A DNA stretch of 8,778 bases from Actinomycetes bacterium. Its GTDB lineage: Bacteria; Actinomycetota; Thermoleophilia; Solirubrobacterales; Solirubrobacteraceae. The stretch lies in the NCBI GenBank assembly GCA_023429855.1, contig JAEZDB010000021.1, positions 1 through 8,778 of the forward strand, given 5' to 3'. Position 1 is the first letter of the stretch; each line of letters opens with the position of its first letter. Of this stretch, positions 1 to 5,971 are shown one piece after another. Position numbers and translations under genes: made by a program. The notes beneath the pieces were generated by a model. The model was not told the DNA's origin and did not search any database. It was given only the letters and a program-made list of their open reading frames with translations.

Positions 1-312
1 CCGCTGCGCCGCGCGCTCGAGATCGCCGAAGCCTGCGAGGCCAGCCTGCTCGATCGGCTCGTGCGCGACGAACTTGCCGCGTCGGGCGCCCGACCGCGCC
101 GCGTCGCCCTGCGTGGCGTAGACGCGCTGACCCCAAGCGAGCGTCGCGTCGCCGACCTCGCAGCAGCGGGCCGCACGAATCGCGAGATCGCCGAGCAGCT
201 CTGGGTGACCCGCAAGACGGTCGAGGTCCACCTCGGCAAGGTCTACGGCAAGCTCGAGATCAAGACGCGCAACGAGCTGCCGGCCGCCCTCGGCGTTGGG
301 GTGGCGAGTTGA
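1..312 (+). CDS. LuxR-family transcriptional regulator, C-terminal part (5' end cut by window)
   Basis: The frame is open from base 1 to a TGA at 310-312 and gives 103 residues, so the start lies outside the window. Residues 43-97 form a classic LuxR/GerE DNA-binding helix-turn-helix: LTPSERRVADLAAAGRTNREI, then a recognition helix around TRKTVEVHLGKVYGKL. The preceding residues 1-40 (helical, ending GARPRRVALRGVDAL) resemble the end of the TPR-like region of large LuxR (LAL/MalT-like) ATPase regulators, which are abundant in Solirubrobacterales. The full protein is therefore probably a large AAA/NTPase-LuxR regulator, but only the HTH is visible. The protein ends in PAALGVGVAS; the DNA for this end is repeated at 1556-1579, so the present C-terminus may have been replaced by an insertion. 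The stop abuts the stop of the convergent STAS-like gene with no gap. The regulator's targets cannot be told from here. Confidence 0.9.
   Translation, partial: PLRRALEIAEACEASLLDRLVRDELAASGARPRRVALRGVDALTPSERRVADLAAAGRTNREIAEQLWVTRKTVEVHLGKVYGKLEIKTRNELPAALGVGVAS
279..302 (+). repeat. 24-bp direct repeat, left copy (in luxR 3' end)
   Basis: This is identical to 1556-1579 at 23 of 24 positions; the single difference is at 285 (c here, g at 1562). The exact 17-base core is gccctcggcgttggggt at 286-302. In the luxR frame it encodes PAALGVGV. Just beyond the repeat, differences at 303 and 306 are also third-position synonymous changes. The two copies bracket the ATPase/STAS-like gene pair. It may be an attachment-site-like boundary. 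Confidence 0.85.
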
Positions 313-591
313 CTAGCCGCAGACGCTGGTCCGGTTCGCGCGGGCGCGCGACACGGTTTGCTCGATCCGAGGCGTCATGTTCGCGGCGCTGAGATCAAGG
401 CCTGACTCGCTCACGAGGCGGCCGATGAACTCATCGGCAAACGAGTAGCTGACGTTCGTGACGTCGGCGAAGTCGATGAGCACCGCTTCGTCGCTGCCAA
501 ATTCGTCGAGCATCGTCTGGCGCAGCTCAGACCCGCGCCCGCGGGTTGCGAACGAGCGCCCGAAGTCGCTCAACTTGAAGGTACGTGTCAT
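313..591 (-). CDS. STAS-like domain protein (DUF4325 type)
   Basis: A small soluble protein of 92 residues. The region DEAVLIDFADVTNVSYSFADEFIGRL (residues 34-59, counted from the ATG) has the DUF4325 pattern: a hydrophobic strand ending in D-F, a variable turn, then a Ser-rich loop leading into F-A-D-E. This corresponds to the phosphorylated-serine loop of STAS anti-anti-sigma factors such as SpoIIAA; S48 and S50 are candidate phospho-sites by analogy only. It lies about 55 bases downstream of the ATPase gene on the same strand, so the two are probably co-transcribed and may act as kinase and substrate or as switch partners. A GGAGG at 600-596 lies 4 bases before the ATG at 591. A GTG at 594 would add one residue but sits too close to the GGAGG. 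The stop abuts the luxR stop. The family call is from motif recognition; the partner-switch role is inferred. Confidence 0.8.
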   Translation of the reverse strand: MTRTFKLSDFGRSFATRGRGSELRQTMLDEFGSDEAVLIDFADVTNVSYSFADEFIGRLVSESGLDLSAANMTPRIEQTVSRARANRTSVCG

Positions 592-594
592 CAC

Positions 595-600
595 TCCTCC
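595..600 (-). promoter_or_regulatory. Shine-Dalgarno GGAGGA for the STAS-like gene
   Basis: On the minus strand GGAGGA runs directly into GTG-ATG. The spacing favours the ATG at 591 (4 bases after GGAGG) over the GTG at 594 (1 base). It is the only well-formed and usably spaced ribosome site in the window. Confidence 0.75.
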
Positions 601-648
601 GTACCGGTCATTGCCGTCACCGTAGCTACTCGGACGGACGACGTCGAG

Positions 649-1521
649 CTAGCCCGCGGTCGTGACCGTGTAGGTCAGCCATGTGCCCTGGCGAGGCCGA
701 TCGGTTGCGGGGTCTGAGTAGACGGGGTTGCCTCCAAACAGCTCTGCTCGTACGCGGCCCTTGCCGGAACGAATGTCGAGGGTCGCTGCCGACGACGCCT
801 GGACCAAATCGGTCTGAAGTGCCAAGTCGAAGACTTCGGCGAACCCGTTTCCGCGGTGAGGATCGTCGGTCCCAGACACCCCGCGGACGAGCGCGCGCGA
901 GATCGCTCCGGTGTCGTCTTGCCACTCGGGGTGGCGGCGGCGTATGTGCTCCGGGATGCCGACTCCGAGGTCCACGATCGCGAGCCTGAAGAGCAACCTC
1001 TCGCTCGTAACTCTGTCGGCGACAACGTACGAGCCGAGCTCGCTGTTGCTGTGCTGCAGCGCGTTGTCGCAGAGCTCACTGATCGCCATATGGACCGCGT
1101 CGCCCCACTCGCCGAAGAGGCCAGTCTGCTGGTGCAGGAGCTCGACCGCGGCCTCCGCGACATCCTCGACGTCGTGGAACCTTCGAAACTTGGTCAGAGG
1201 AAGTACGTCGCTCCGAGGACTCGGTGCTGGAAGGTCCAGCACCTCCTTGGTCAGGCCGAGCGCGGTGCCGAGCGTTGCGAGCCGCCGAGCAGTCTGGGTA
1301 TCGCGGGGCCCGATGATCTTGACGTCGTGTCCGGCAGCGAGGTGCCAGTCAGCGAAGACGCGCAGCCGGGCGGCGAACATTGGATGAACTTCGGGAGCCC
1401 GAAGACCGGCCAGCGATACACGGATTGGCCCCTCGACTTCCCTGTCGAGCGGGAGGTTCGTCGAGTAGCCGTCGCGGCCCACGACCGACACTTCGATGGC
1501 GAGCGGCGCGCGCCAGATCAT
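649..1521 (-). CDS. ATP-binding protein: STAS-like N-terminus fused to GHKL (HATPase_c) domain
   Basis: 290 residues. The C-terminal half is a GHKL ATPase of the anti-sigma/RsbW-histidine kinase type. The N box is ELCDNALQHSNS (E149, N153, H157), the G1 box is DLGVGIPE (D184), and the G2 box is HRGNGF (222-227). A final strand GTWLTYTV (279-286) closes the fold. There is no HisKA dimerisation or phospho-acceptor helix, so it is not an ordinary histidine kinase. Residues 30-90 (GPIRVSLAGLRAPEVHPMFA, then a helix, then GHDVKIIGPRD and a helix) read like a STAS-type alpha/beta fold, less certainly. The DUF4325-type gene follows on the same strand. By analogy with SpoIIAB/SpoIIAA, it may bind or phosphorylate the neighbour or its own STAS domain; no sigma factor is nearby. 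No Shine-Dalgarno or -10 box is evident upstream of the ATG at 1521, and the upstream DNA is the candidate insertion boundary. Confidence 0.85.
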   Translation of the reverse strand: MIWRAPLAIEVSVVGRDGYSTNLPLDREVEGPIRVSLAGLRAPEVHPMFAARLRVFADWHLAAGHDVKIIGPRDTQTARRLATLGTALGLTKEVLDLPAPSPRSDVLPLTKFRRFHDVEDVAEAAVELLHQQTGLFGEWGDAVHMAISELCDNALQHSNSELGSYVVADRVTSERLLFRLAIVDLGVGIPEHIRRRHPEWQDDTGAISRALVRGVSGTDDPHRGNGFAEVFDLALQTDLVQASSAATLDIRSGKGRVRAELFGGNPVYSDPATDRPRQGTWLTYTVTTAG

Positions 1522-1555
1522 TGCTTGTTGACCAGCGGAATGGTGCAGCCGCGAG

Positions 1556-1579
1556 GCCGGCGGCCCTCGGCGTTGGGGT
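1556..1579 (+). repeat. 24-bp direct repeat, right copy
   Basis: This copy matches 279-302 at 23 of 24 positions and begins 34 bases beyond the ATPase start codon. Read in plus frame from 1557 it again gives PAALGVGV. The reading frame then continues to a stop at 1605-1607. Confidence 0.85.
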
Positions 1580-1607
1580 CGCCGCGGAAACCGTGGGGCC
1601 TGATTAG
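1557..1607 (+). pseudogene. Possible displaced original 3' end of the luxR gene
   Basis: From 1557 the plus frame reads PAALGVGVAAETVGPD then TAG at 1605-1607. The first nine residues equal the luxR C-terminus (PAALGVGVA), with only wobble-position changes at three codons (Ala, Val, Ala). If the intervening 1.28 kb is an insertion, the ancestral regulator would have ended ...RNELPAALGVGVAAETVGPD, with the secreted-protein gene starting about 50 bases downstream on the same strand. The match is short, so a chance repeat or a local duplication is possible. Confidence 0.4.
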
Positions 1608-1619
1608 GGGTAGGGCCCC
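1595..1619 (+). other. GC-rich inverted repeat in the gap before the secreted-protein gene
   Basis: ggggcc at 1595-1600 can pair with ggcccc at 1614-1619 around a 13-base loop. No T-tract follows. It lies just after and around the candidate old luxR stop at 1605-1607 and could be a weak terminator or nothing. Confidence 0.25.
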
Positions 1620-1658
1620 GATGTGCGGGGCGGTGATCGCGGGCAGATTCGCTGCATC

Positions 1659-3128
1659 ATGCGAACGCTTCACCTCTCCGCCGTCGTCGCGACCGCCGCG
1701 ACGCTCACGTCACTCGCCGTCGCGCAGACGGCCTCGGCCGACTCGATCGCCTACGTCAAGGACGGCAGCGTGTGGCTGTCGACCGCCGACGGCGCCCGCC
1801 AGTACCAAGTCACCGACGGCGGTGGCTACAGCGCCGTGAGCCAGTCCGACGACGGTCACCTCTCAGCGGTCCACGGCGACACGATCGCCTACCTCGACCG
1901 GCAGGGCAACGTGCTCGCCGACATCAAGACGCCGGTCTCGAGTGGCAGCGACCCGACGAAGCAGTTCTACGGCCCGTACGACCCGGTGATCTCGCCCGAC
2001 GGCAAGACCGTCGCCTACACCTACTACTACCAGTGGATCGGGCAGGACCCGTACTGCAACCCGAGCACCGGCTGCTACCTCAAGCGGATGTATCAGGGCA
2101 CCGCCTACACGCACCCGACTCGCCTGACCGCCTGGGACGAGCCGGGGATGCGCCGCCAGTCGGGCTGGATCCACCCGTTCTGGGTCGGCAACGACCGCAC
2201 GTTCCAGTCCGATGCGTCGATCGCGCCCAATGAGGATCTGATCATGAACGAGCCCGGCAAGGACGAGAAGACGGGCTTTACGCGCTGGTTCTCGCACCCG
2301 ACGGCCAAGGGCTGGAAGGACACCGACATGACGCGCTCGCAGAAGAAGCTCGCGGGCGTGGTCGGGGAGAACAGCGAGCGCATCTGGTTCGCCTACGTGC
2401 AGGGCCTGCCCGTGAACGGCGGCGACACGAACTACCCGACGCAGTGCAGCTACGAGATCAACGAGCCCAAGGGCAAGTTCGAGGAGGTGTCGTGGTCGCC
2501 GAGCGGCGCCACGCTCGCCTACAGCGACGGCGCCGGCATCAACACCGTCGCGATCCCCGAGTTCGGGGCGACCTACGGGGACTGCGGAACGCCGAGCGCA
2601 GAGCCGAAGCTGCTGATCCCAGGCGGCAAGAGCCCGTCGTGGGGACCGGCTGACGTGCCGCCCGCGCGCGTCTTCCCTGCGCCCAAGCCCGGCGACAACG
2701 GCGGCAGCGGCGGCTCGAACAACGGCGGCACCTCCAACAACGGCGGCGGCTCCAACAACGGCGGTGGCGCCAACAACGGCGGTGGCGCCAACAACGGCGG
2801 CGGTACCAGCGGCGAAGGCATCGTCGTCGGCGGCAACAAGCCGCTCAAGCTCGGCAAGGTGCTGATCGGCGGCCTGCCGGTGGCCTTCACGGTCAAGACG
2901 CCCGGCACGCTTACGGTGACCGTCAAGGCCAAGGGCAAGACCGTCGGCACAGCGAAGGCCGCCGCGAAGAAGGTCGGCGGCAAGACCGTGAAGGTGCGCT
3001 TCACCAAGTCGGCCCGCAGGACGCTCGGCAAGGCGAAGTCCGTCTCCTTCACCGTGACGGCATCGCTGAAGCCGAAGGCCGGCGGCGCGCCGCAGCGGGC
3101 CACCACGAAGGTGACGATCAAGCGCTAG
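1659..3128 (+). CDS. Secreted beta-propeller-like protein with Asn/Gly repeat linker
   Basis: 489 residues from the ATG at 1659. This start is chosen because it begins a clean signal peptide (MRTLHLSAVV..., likely cut after AQTASA near residue 28); a GTG at 1623 would add 12 residues ahead of it. Residues 30-340 contain TolB/WD40-like (PD40) motifs, for example IAYVKDGSVWLS, ISPDGKTVAYTYY and WSPSGATLAYSD, separated by less regular sequence, so a propeller fold is plausible but atypical. Cysteines in PYCNPSTGCY and in the QCSY and GDCG stretches could form disulfides outside the cell. Residues 353-382 are five 6-residue repeats of the type [S/A]NNGGG. The last ~95 residues are a Lys/Gly/Val/Thr-rich beta domain (KTPGTLTVTVKAKGKTVG), of a style common in Solirubrobacterales exported proteins. 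No strong ribosome site is visible. Its stop overlaps the convergent membrane-protein stop by 4 bases. The function is unknown. Confidence 0.75.
   Translation: MRTLHLSAVVATAATLTSLAVAQTASADSIAYVKDGSVWLSTADGARQYQVTDGGGYSAVSQSDDGHLSAVHGDTIAYLDRQGNVLADIKTPVSSGSDPTKQFYGPYDPVISPDGKTVAYTYYYQWIGQDPYCNPSTGCYLKRMYQGTAYTHPTRLTAWDEPGMRRQSGWIHPFWVGNDRTFQSDASIAPNEDLIMNEPGKDEKTGFTRWFSHPTAKGWKDTDMTRSQKKLAGVVGENSERIWFAYVQGLPVNGGDTNYPTQCSYEINEPKGKFEEVSWSPSGATLAYSDGAGINTVAIPEFGATYGDCGTPSAEPKLLIPGGKSPSWGPADVPPARVFPAPKPGDNGGSGGSNNGGTSNNGGGSNNGGGANNGGGANNGGGTSGEGIVVGGNKPLKLGKVLIGGLPVAFTVKTPGTLTVTVKAKGKTVGTAKAAAKKVGGKTVKVRFTKSARRTLGKAKSVSFTVTASLKPKAGGAPQRATTKVTIKR
2715..2804 (+). repeat. Five tandem 18-base repeats encoding an [S/A]NNGGG linker
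   Basis: In-frame units begin at 2715, 2733, 2751, 2769 and 2787. Each reads (tcg/tcc/gcc) aac aac ggc gg(c/t) followed by ggc, acc or ggt. The unit is a whole number of codons, so copy-number change would alter the linker length without breaking the frame. It separates the propeller-like region from the C-terminal domain. Confidence 0.9.
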
Positions 3129-4027
3129 CCCGTGGGCTGAGGCGGCGCTCCTCGCGGCCACAAGGCGGTCGCCAGGAGCGCCAGCCCGGCTCCAGCGGCT
3201 GCGACGATCCACGCCAGCTGGGTCAGCGGCGGCTCGACGCTCGCCCAGATCGCCTCGGCGACCGCCGTCGCGGCGCCGTCGCTCGACATCGCTGCCACGA
3301 ACTGGTCGCCGATCCAGGGTGCAGACGCCGCCGCGACGACCCCAGCGAGCGCCGCGCCGGCACCGACCCGCACGACGGCCCAGCGCCGTTTGCGCGCGAA
3401 CACGACCGACAAGATCGCGGCGACGATCGCGAGCGGCGCGGTCAGGGCGGCGCCGCGTTGCAGCCGCTGCGCGAACTGGCGCGTCTCCTCGTACTGGCCG
3501 GCCTGGATGATCACGACGCCGGTGTCGGTCGCCTTGGCTCCGGCGGCGATCAGCGGGGCGGGCAGCCCGACGCCTTCGGCCAGGCGCTCGACCAAGGGCT
3601 GCAGGTCGAGCTCGACGGCGGGGCTGTTCGCCGACGCCCGCAGCCAGCGCGTGAACTCGCGGTGGGTCTCGCGCATTGCCTCAGCCCAGAGCGCGTCGAA
3701 CTTGCCCGACTTCAGCGCTTCGAGAGCGGCCGCCTCCGCGACCTCGCCACCGCCCGCGAGCACGCTGTCGACCGAGGCCTGCAGCCGCGCCGGGAGCAGG
3801 TCGGCGGCCTGCCGGACGGCCGACTGCTGCGCGACGAGCTCGCCCGCCAGGAACGCCGCGGTCTCCTGTCGCACGCCCGGATCGCGGATGACCTCGACCG
3901 ACCGCGCGGTGAACGCCGGCGTGTCGAGCAGCTGCCGCTGAGCCCAGACGCACCAGATCGCCGCCACGGCCGACGCGCTGGCAATCATGAGGAGCACCCC
4001 GGAGAGCAGTGATCGCAGACCGGCCAT
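3125..4027 (-). CDS. Integral membrane protein with a large extracytoplasmic loop, function unknown
   Basis: 300 residues. Predicted segments: one helix at 8-28, a ~160-residue soluble region (about 30-190), then helices at about 192-210, 217-238 and 270-290. The soluble part begins VWAQRQLLDTPAFTARSVEV, resembling actinobacterial membrane proteins that have a conserved 'LLDT..F' segment after the first helix, with roughly 'RDPGVRQETAAFLAGEL' following. I do not recognise a characterised family. Topology is probably with the large loop outside, judging from the arginines before helix 1 (MAGLRSLL) and between helices 2 and 3 (ARKRRW). On the minus strand GGGAGGGA touches the ATG (GGAGG only 2 bases away), which is close for a ribosome site, while a TAGCGT box lies 9 bases upstream. 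It follows the ABC exporter by 56 bases on the same strand and might be co-expressed. Its stop shares a CTAG with the convergent secreted-protein gene. Confidence 0.75.
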   Translation of the reverse strand: MAGLRSLLSGVLLMIASASAVAAIWCVWAQRQLLDTPAFTARSVEVIRDPGVRQETAAFLAGELVAQQSAVRQAADLLPARLQASVDSVLAGGGEVAEAAALEALKSGKFDALWAEAMRETHREFTRWLRASANSPAVELDLQPLVERLAEGVGLPAPLIAAGAKATDTGVVIIQAGQYEETRQFAQRLQRGAALTAPLAIVAAILSVVFARKRRWAVVRVGAGAALAGVVAAASAPWIGDQFVAAMSSDGAATAVAEAIWASVEPPLTQLAWIVAAAGAGLALLATALWPRGAPPQPTG

Positions 4028-4036
4028 TCCCTCCCG

Positions 4037-4042
4037 ACGCTA
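4037..4042 (-). promoter_or_regulatory. TANNNT -10-like box (TAGCGT) before the membrane-protein gene
   Basis: It lies 9 bases before the ATG at 4027. No -35 match is seen. If used, transcription would start within a few bases of the ATG and would cut off most of the adjacent GGGAGGGA. Confidence 0.35.
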
Positions 4043-4083
4043 ACCGGCAGCAGCGAGGCCCGCGCCGGTCGGACGAGGGCTAC

Positions 4084-5907
4084 CTACAACGCCGGTTCGG
4101 GCTCGAGCTCGTCAGCGTCGTCGTCGGCGGCCGCCGTGCGGCTGGCCGACCGCAGCGCCGCGTACGCGCCGTCGGCGGCGACGAGCTCGTCGTGGCTGCC
4201 GCGTTCGATCACCTGCCCGTGGTCGAGCACCGCGATCTGCTCGGCGCCGGCGATCGTCGACAGGCGGTGGGCGATCGCGATCGTGGTCCGGCCAGCCGAG
4301 AGCGCGTCGAGCGCCTCCTGCACGGCTTGCTCGGTGCGCGTGTCGAGGGCGCTCGTGGCCTCGTCGAGGATCAGGACCGGCGGGTCGCGGAGCACGATGC
4401 GCGCGATCGCCAGTCGCTGCCGCTCGCCGCCGGAGAAGCGGTAGCCGCGCTCGCCGACCACGGTGTCGTAGCCGTCGGGGAGGCTGCTGAGCAGGTCGTC
4501 AATCTGCGCGGCTCGGGCGGCCGCGCGCAGCTCGTCGTCGGTGGCGTCTGGCTTGGCGAACCGCAGGTTCTCGGCCACGGTCGCGTGCAGCAGGTGCGTC
4601 TCCTGCGACACCACCCCGACCAGCTCGGAGCGCGTCTGCGCGGAGAGGTCGCGCAGGTCGTGGCCGTCGATGAGCACCCGCCCGCCCGTCGGGTCGTAGA
4701 GCCGGGCCGCGAGATAGCCGAGTGTGGTCTTGCCTGAGCCGGTCGCGCCGACGATCGCCAGCGTCGTGCCCGGCTCCACCGTGAGGTCGACGCCGGTGAG
4801 CGCGCCACCCGAGCGCTCGTCGTAGGCGAACGAGACATCGTCGAACTTGACCCGGCCACGCACGCTGACGGGGTCGACCTGCTCGGGCTGCTCGGGCTCG
4901 ACGAGGTCGACGGGGGTATCGAGGTACTCGAAGACGCGCGTGAAGAGCGCCAGCGAGCTCTGCAGCTGGATGCCGAGGCGCAGCAGCGTGACCATCGGCA
5001 TCAGCAGGCGCGTCTGCAGGGTGGTGAAGGCGACGAGGGTGCCGATCGTGACGAAGCCCGAGCCTTGCGCGTTGGCGTAGCCGGCGATCCAGTACACCAG
5101 CGCCGGCATCGCCGCGAACGCGAGCTGCACCGTCGCCATGCGCCAGCGGCCGGCCATCGCCGCGCGGACCTCGAGGTCGGCGACGTCGCTCGACGTCTGC
5201 CGGAACTCGCCGCGCAGATCGGCCCCTCGCCCCATCGTGCGGCCGAGCACGATGCCGCCGATCGAGAGCGTCTCCTCGACCATCGCCGACATGTCGGCCA
5301 GGCGCTTCTGACGCTCGGTCGTGATCCGGCGACGCTGGTCGCCGACGGTGCGCGACAGCCACACGAAGAACGGCACGACGACGAGGGTGGCGAGCGCCAG
5401 GCGCCAGTCGAGTGCCAACATCGCCACGAGCGTCGCGACGACGGTCGTCAGCGCGCCGACGAGCGAGGTCACCGTCGACGTGACGACGCCCTGCATCGCG
5501 CCGATGTCGTTGGCGATCCGCGACTGGACCTCGCCACCGCGCGTCTTCGTGAAGAACGCGAGCGACATCTTCTGCAGGTGGTCGTAGACGGCCGCGCGCA
5601 GGCCGTGCATCACGCGCTGGCCGACGTCGTTGGACAGGTACGACTGCCACACGTCGATGATGGCGCCCAGCAGCGCCGCGCCGACCATGCCGAGCACCAG
5701 CCACGTGAGCAGGGCCGTGTCGTTCTGCGGCAGGGCCACGTCGATCAGCTCGCGCAGCAAGAATGGCTGAGCGAGGCCGAGCAGCGCCGACACGCCGATG
5801 AGGCCGGCGACCGCAGCAATGCGCGCGCGGTAGGGCGCGAACAGCCGCACGATCCGCCGGCCGTCGACCGGGTCGTGAGGCGCTGGTTTGGTGCGGGATC
5901 GGGCCAT
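4084..5907 (-). CDS. ABC exporter half-transporter (fused membrane and ATPase domains, MsbA/MDR-like)
   Basis: 607 residues, the usual size for a homodimeric type IV ABC exporter. Residues 20-320 are the membrane domain: helices start near 29 and 68, a paired set lies at 140-182, and more are found at 258-310. The Cytoplasmic coupling region SLAFFTKTRGGEVQSRIAND (115-134) is typical of exporters. The ATPase domain follows: Walker A GATGSGKT (387-394), Q-loop Q435, signature FSGGE (491-495; canonical LSGGQ), Walker B VLILDE (511-516), D-loop SALD (519-522) and switch His547. All catalytic residues are present, so it should be active. The substrate cannot be told; relatives export lipids, drugs or peptides. 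The C-terminal tail is acidic (ADDDADELEPEP). No Shine-Dalgarno precedes the ATG at 5907, but a TAGGCT box lies 12 bases upstream. It is divergent from corA over a short gap and lies upstream of the membrane-protein gene. Confidence 0.95.
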   Translation of the reverse strand: MARSRTKPAPHDPVDGRRIVRLFAPYRARIAAVAGLIGVSALLGLAQPFLLRELIDVALPQNDTALLTWLVLGMVGAALLGAIIDVWQSYLSNDVGQRVMHGLRAAVYDHLQKMSLAFFTKTRGGEVQSRIANDIGAMQGVVTSTVTSLVGALTTVVATLVAMLALDWRLALATLVVVPFFVWLSRTVGDQRRRITTERQKRLADMSAMVEETLSIGGIVLGRTMGRGADLRGEFRQTSSDVADLEVRAAMAGRWRMATVQLAFAAMPALVYWIAGYANAQGSGFVTIGTLVAFTTLQTRLLMPMVTLLRLGIQLQSSLALFTRVFEYLDTPVDLVEPEQPEQVDPVSVRGRVKFDDVSFAYDERSGGALTGVDLTVEPGTTLAIVGATGSGKTTLGYLAARLYDPTGGRVLIDGHDLRDLSAQTRSELVGVVSQETHLLHATVAENLRFAKPDATDDELRAAARAAQIDDLLSSLPDGYDTVVGERGYRFSGGERQRLAIARIVLRDPPVLILDEATSALDTRTEQAVQEALDALSAGRTTIAIAHRLSTIAGAEQIAVLDHGQVIERGSHDELVAADGAYAALRSASRTAAADDDADELEPEPAL

Positions 5908-5919
5908 CGTGGGCCACTG

Positions 5920-5925
5920 AGCCTA
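5920..5925 (-). promoter_or_regulatory. TANNNT -10-like box (TAGGCT) before the ABC exporter gene
   Basis: It lies on the minus strand, 12 bases before the ATG at 5907, which implies a leader of about 5-6 bases. No clear -35 element is seen. The whole divergent gap to corA is only about 60 bases, so both promoters must lie here. Confidence 0.4.
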
Positions 5926-5957
5926 GCCCGGTGCCGGTTGCCGCCTGCTCGGCGCCC

Positions 5958-5963
5958 TAAGCT
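5958..5963 (+). promoter_or_regulatory. TANNNT -10-like box (TAAGCT) before corA
   Basis: It lies 5 bases before the GTG at 5969 and 8 bases before the ATG at 5972. This is the distance expected for a leaderless transcript beginning at or next to the start codon. A ttgccg at 5938-5943 is a poor -35 candidate because the spacer would be only 14 bases. Confidence 0.45.
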
Positions 5964-5971
5964 CGCCGGTG

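Larger units (their letters stand above)
279..1579. mobile_element. Candidate inserted module carrying the ATPase/STAS-like pair
   Basis: Four features support an insertion. There is a 24-bp near-perfect direct repeat at both ends. The left end sits exactly at the 3' end of a gene. A short in-frame continuation of the target gene's end lies beyond the right repeat. The GC content is lower: hand counts of seven 60-base lines inside (421, 481, 541, 781, 961, 1021, 1201) give about 62%, against about 73% for ten lines elsewhere. Integration into a gene's 3' end with restoration of the reading frame is typical of tyrosine-recombinase islands and satellites, but no integrase, transposase or terminal inverted repeat is visible. 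If real, it was moved in trans or is a remnant. The mobile interpretation is inference; the repeat and the composition shift are observed. Confidence 0.4.

Noticed and set aside
491..495. FSGGE signature of the ABC ATPase (protein residues 491-495) considered as a defect
   Set aside because: Leu-to-Phe and Gln-to-Glu substitutions in the signature occur in active ABC exporters; the Ser and both Gly residues and all other catalytic motifs are intact.
313..1521. Toxin-antitoxin interpretation of the small gene plus larger partner
   Set aside because: The small protein has STAS-like rather than antitoxin features, the larger protein is a GHKL ATPase, and the gene order and spacing give no specific support.
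308..1538. A second, shorter similarity just inside the repeats: GTTGACTAGCCG at 308-319 and GTTGACCAGCGG at 1527-1538
   Set aside because: Only 10 of 12 bases agree, and the distances to the two 24-bp repeats differ, so it is not convincing as an element terminus.
1595..1619. Inverted repeat considered as a firm intrinsic terminator
   Set aside because: The stem is only 6 bp, the loop is 13 bases and no T-tract follows, so it is listed only as a low-confidence structure.
856..1839. Plus-strand open frame (about 327 codons) opposite the ATPase gene
   Set aside because: It is antisense to the GHKL motifs and continues out of frame into the signal-peptide region of the secreted protein. No domain is visible.
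2715..2804. Tandem repeat considered as a CRISPR-like array
   Set aside because: The units are directly adjacent with no spacers and are in-frame codon repeats of a linker.
1863..3212. Long minus-strand open frame (about 449 codons) opposite the secreted-protein gene
   Set aside because: It is an antisense shadow typical of high-GC DNA. Its translation is low-complexity (Arg/Ala/Val-rich) with no domain, and the plus frame has a signal peptide and recognisable motifs.
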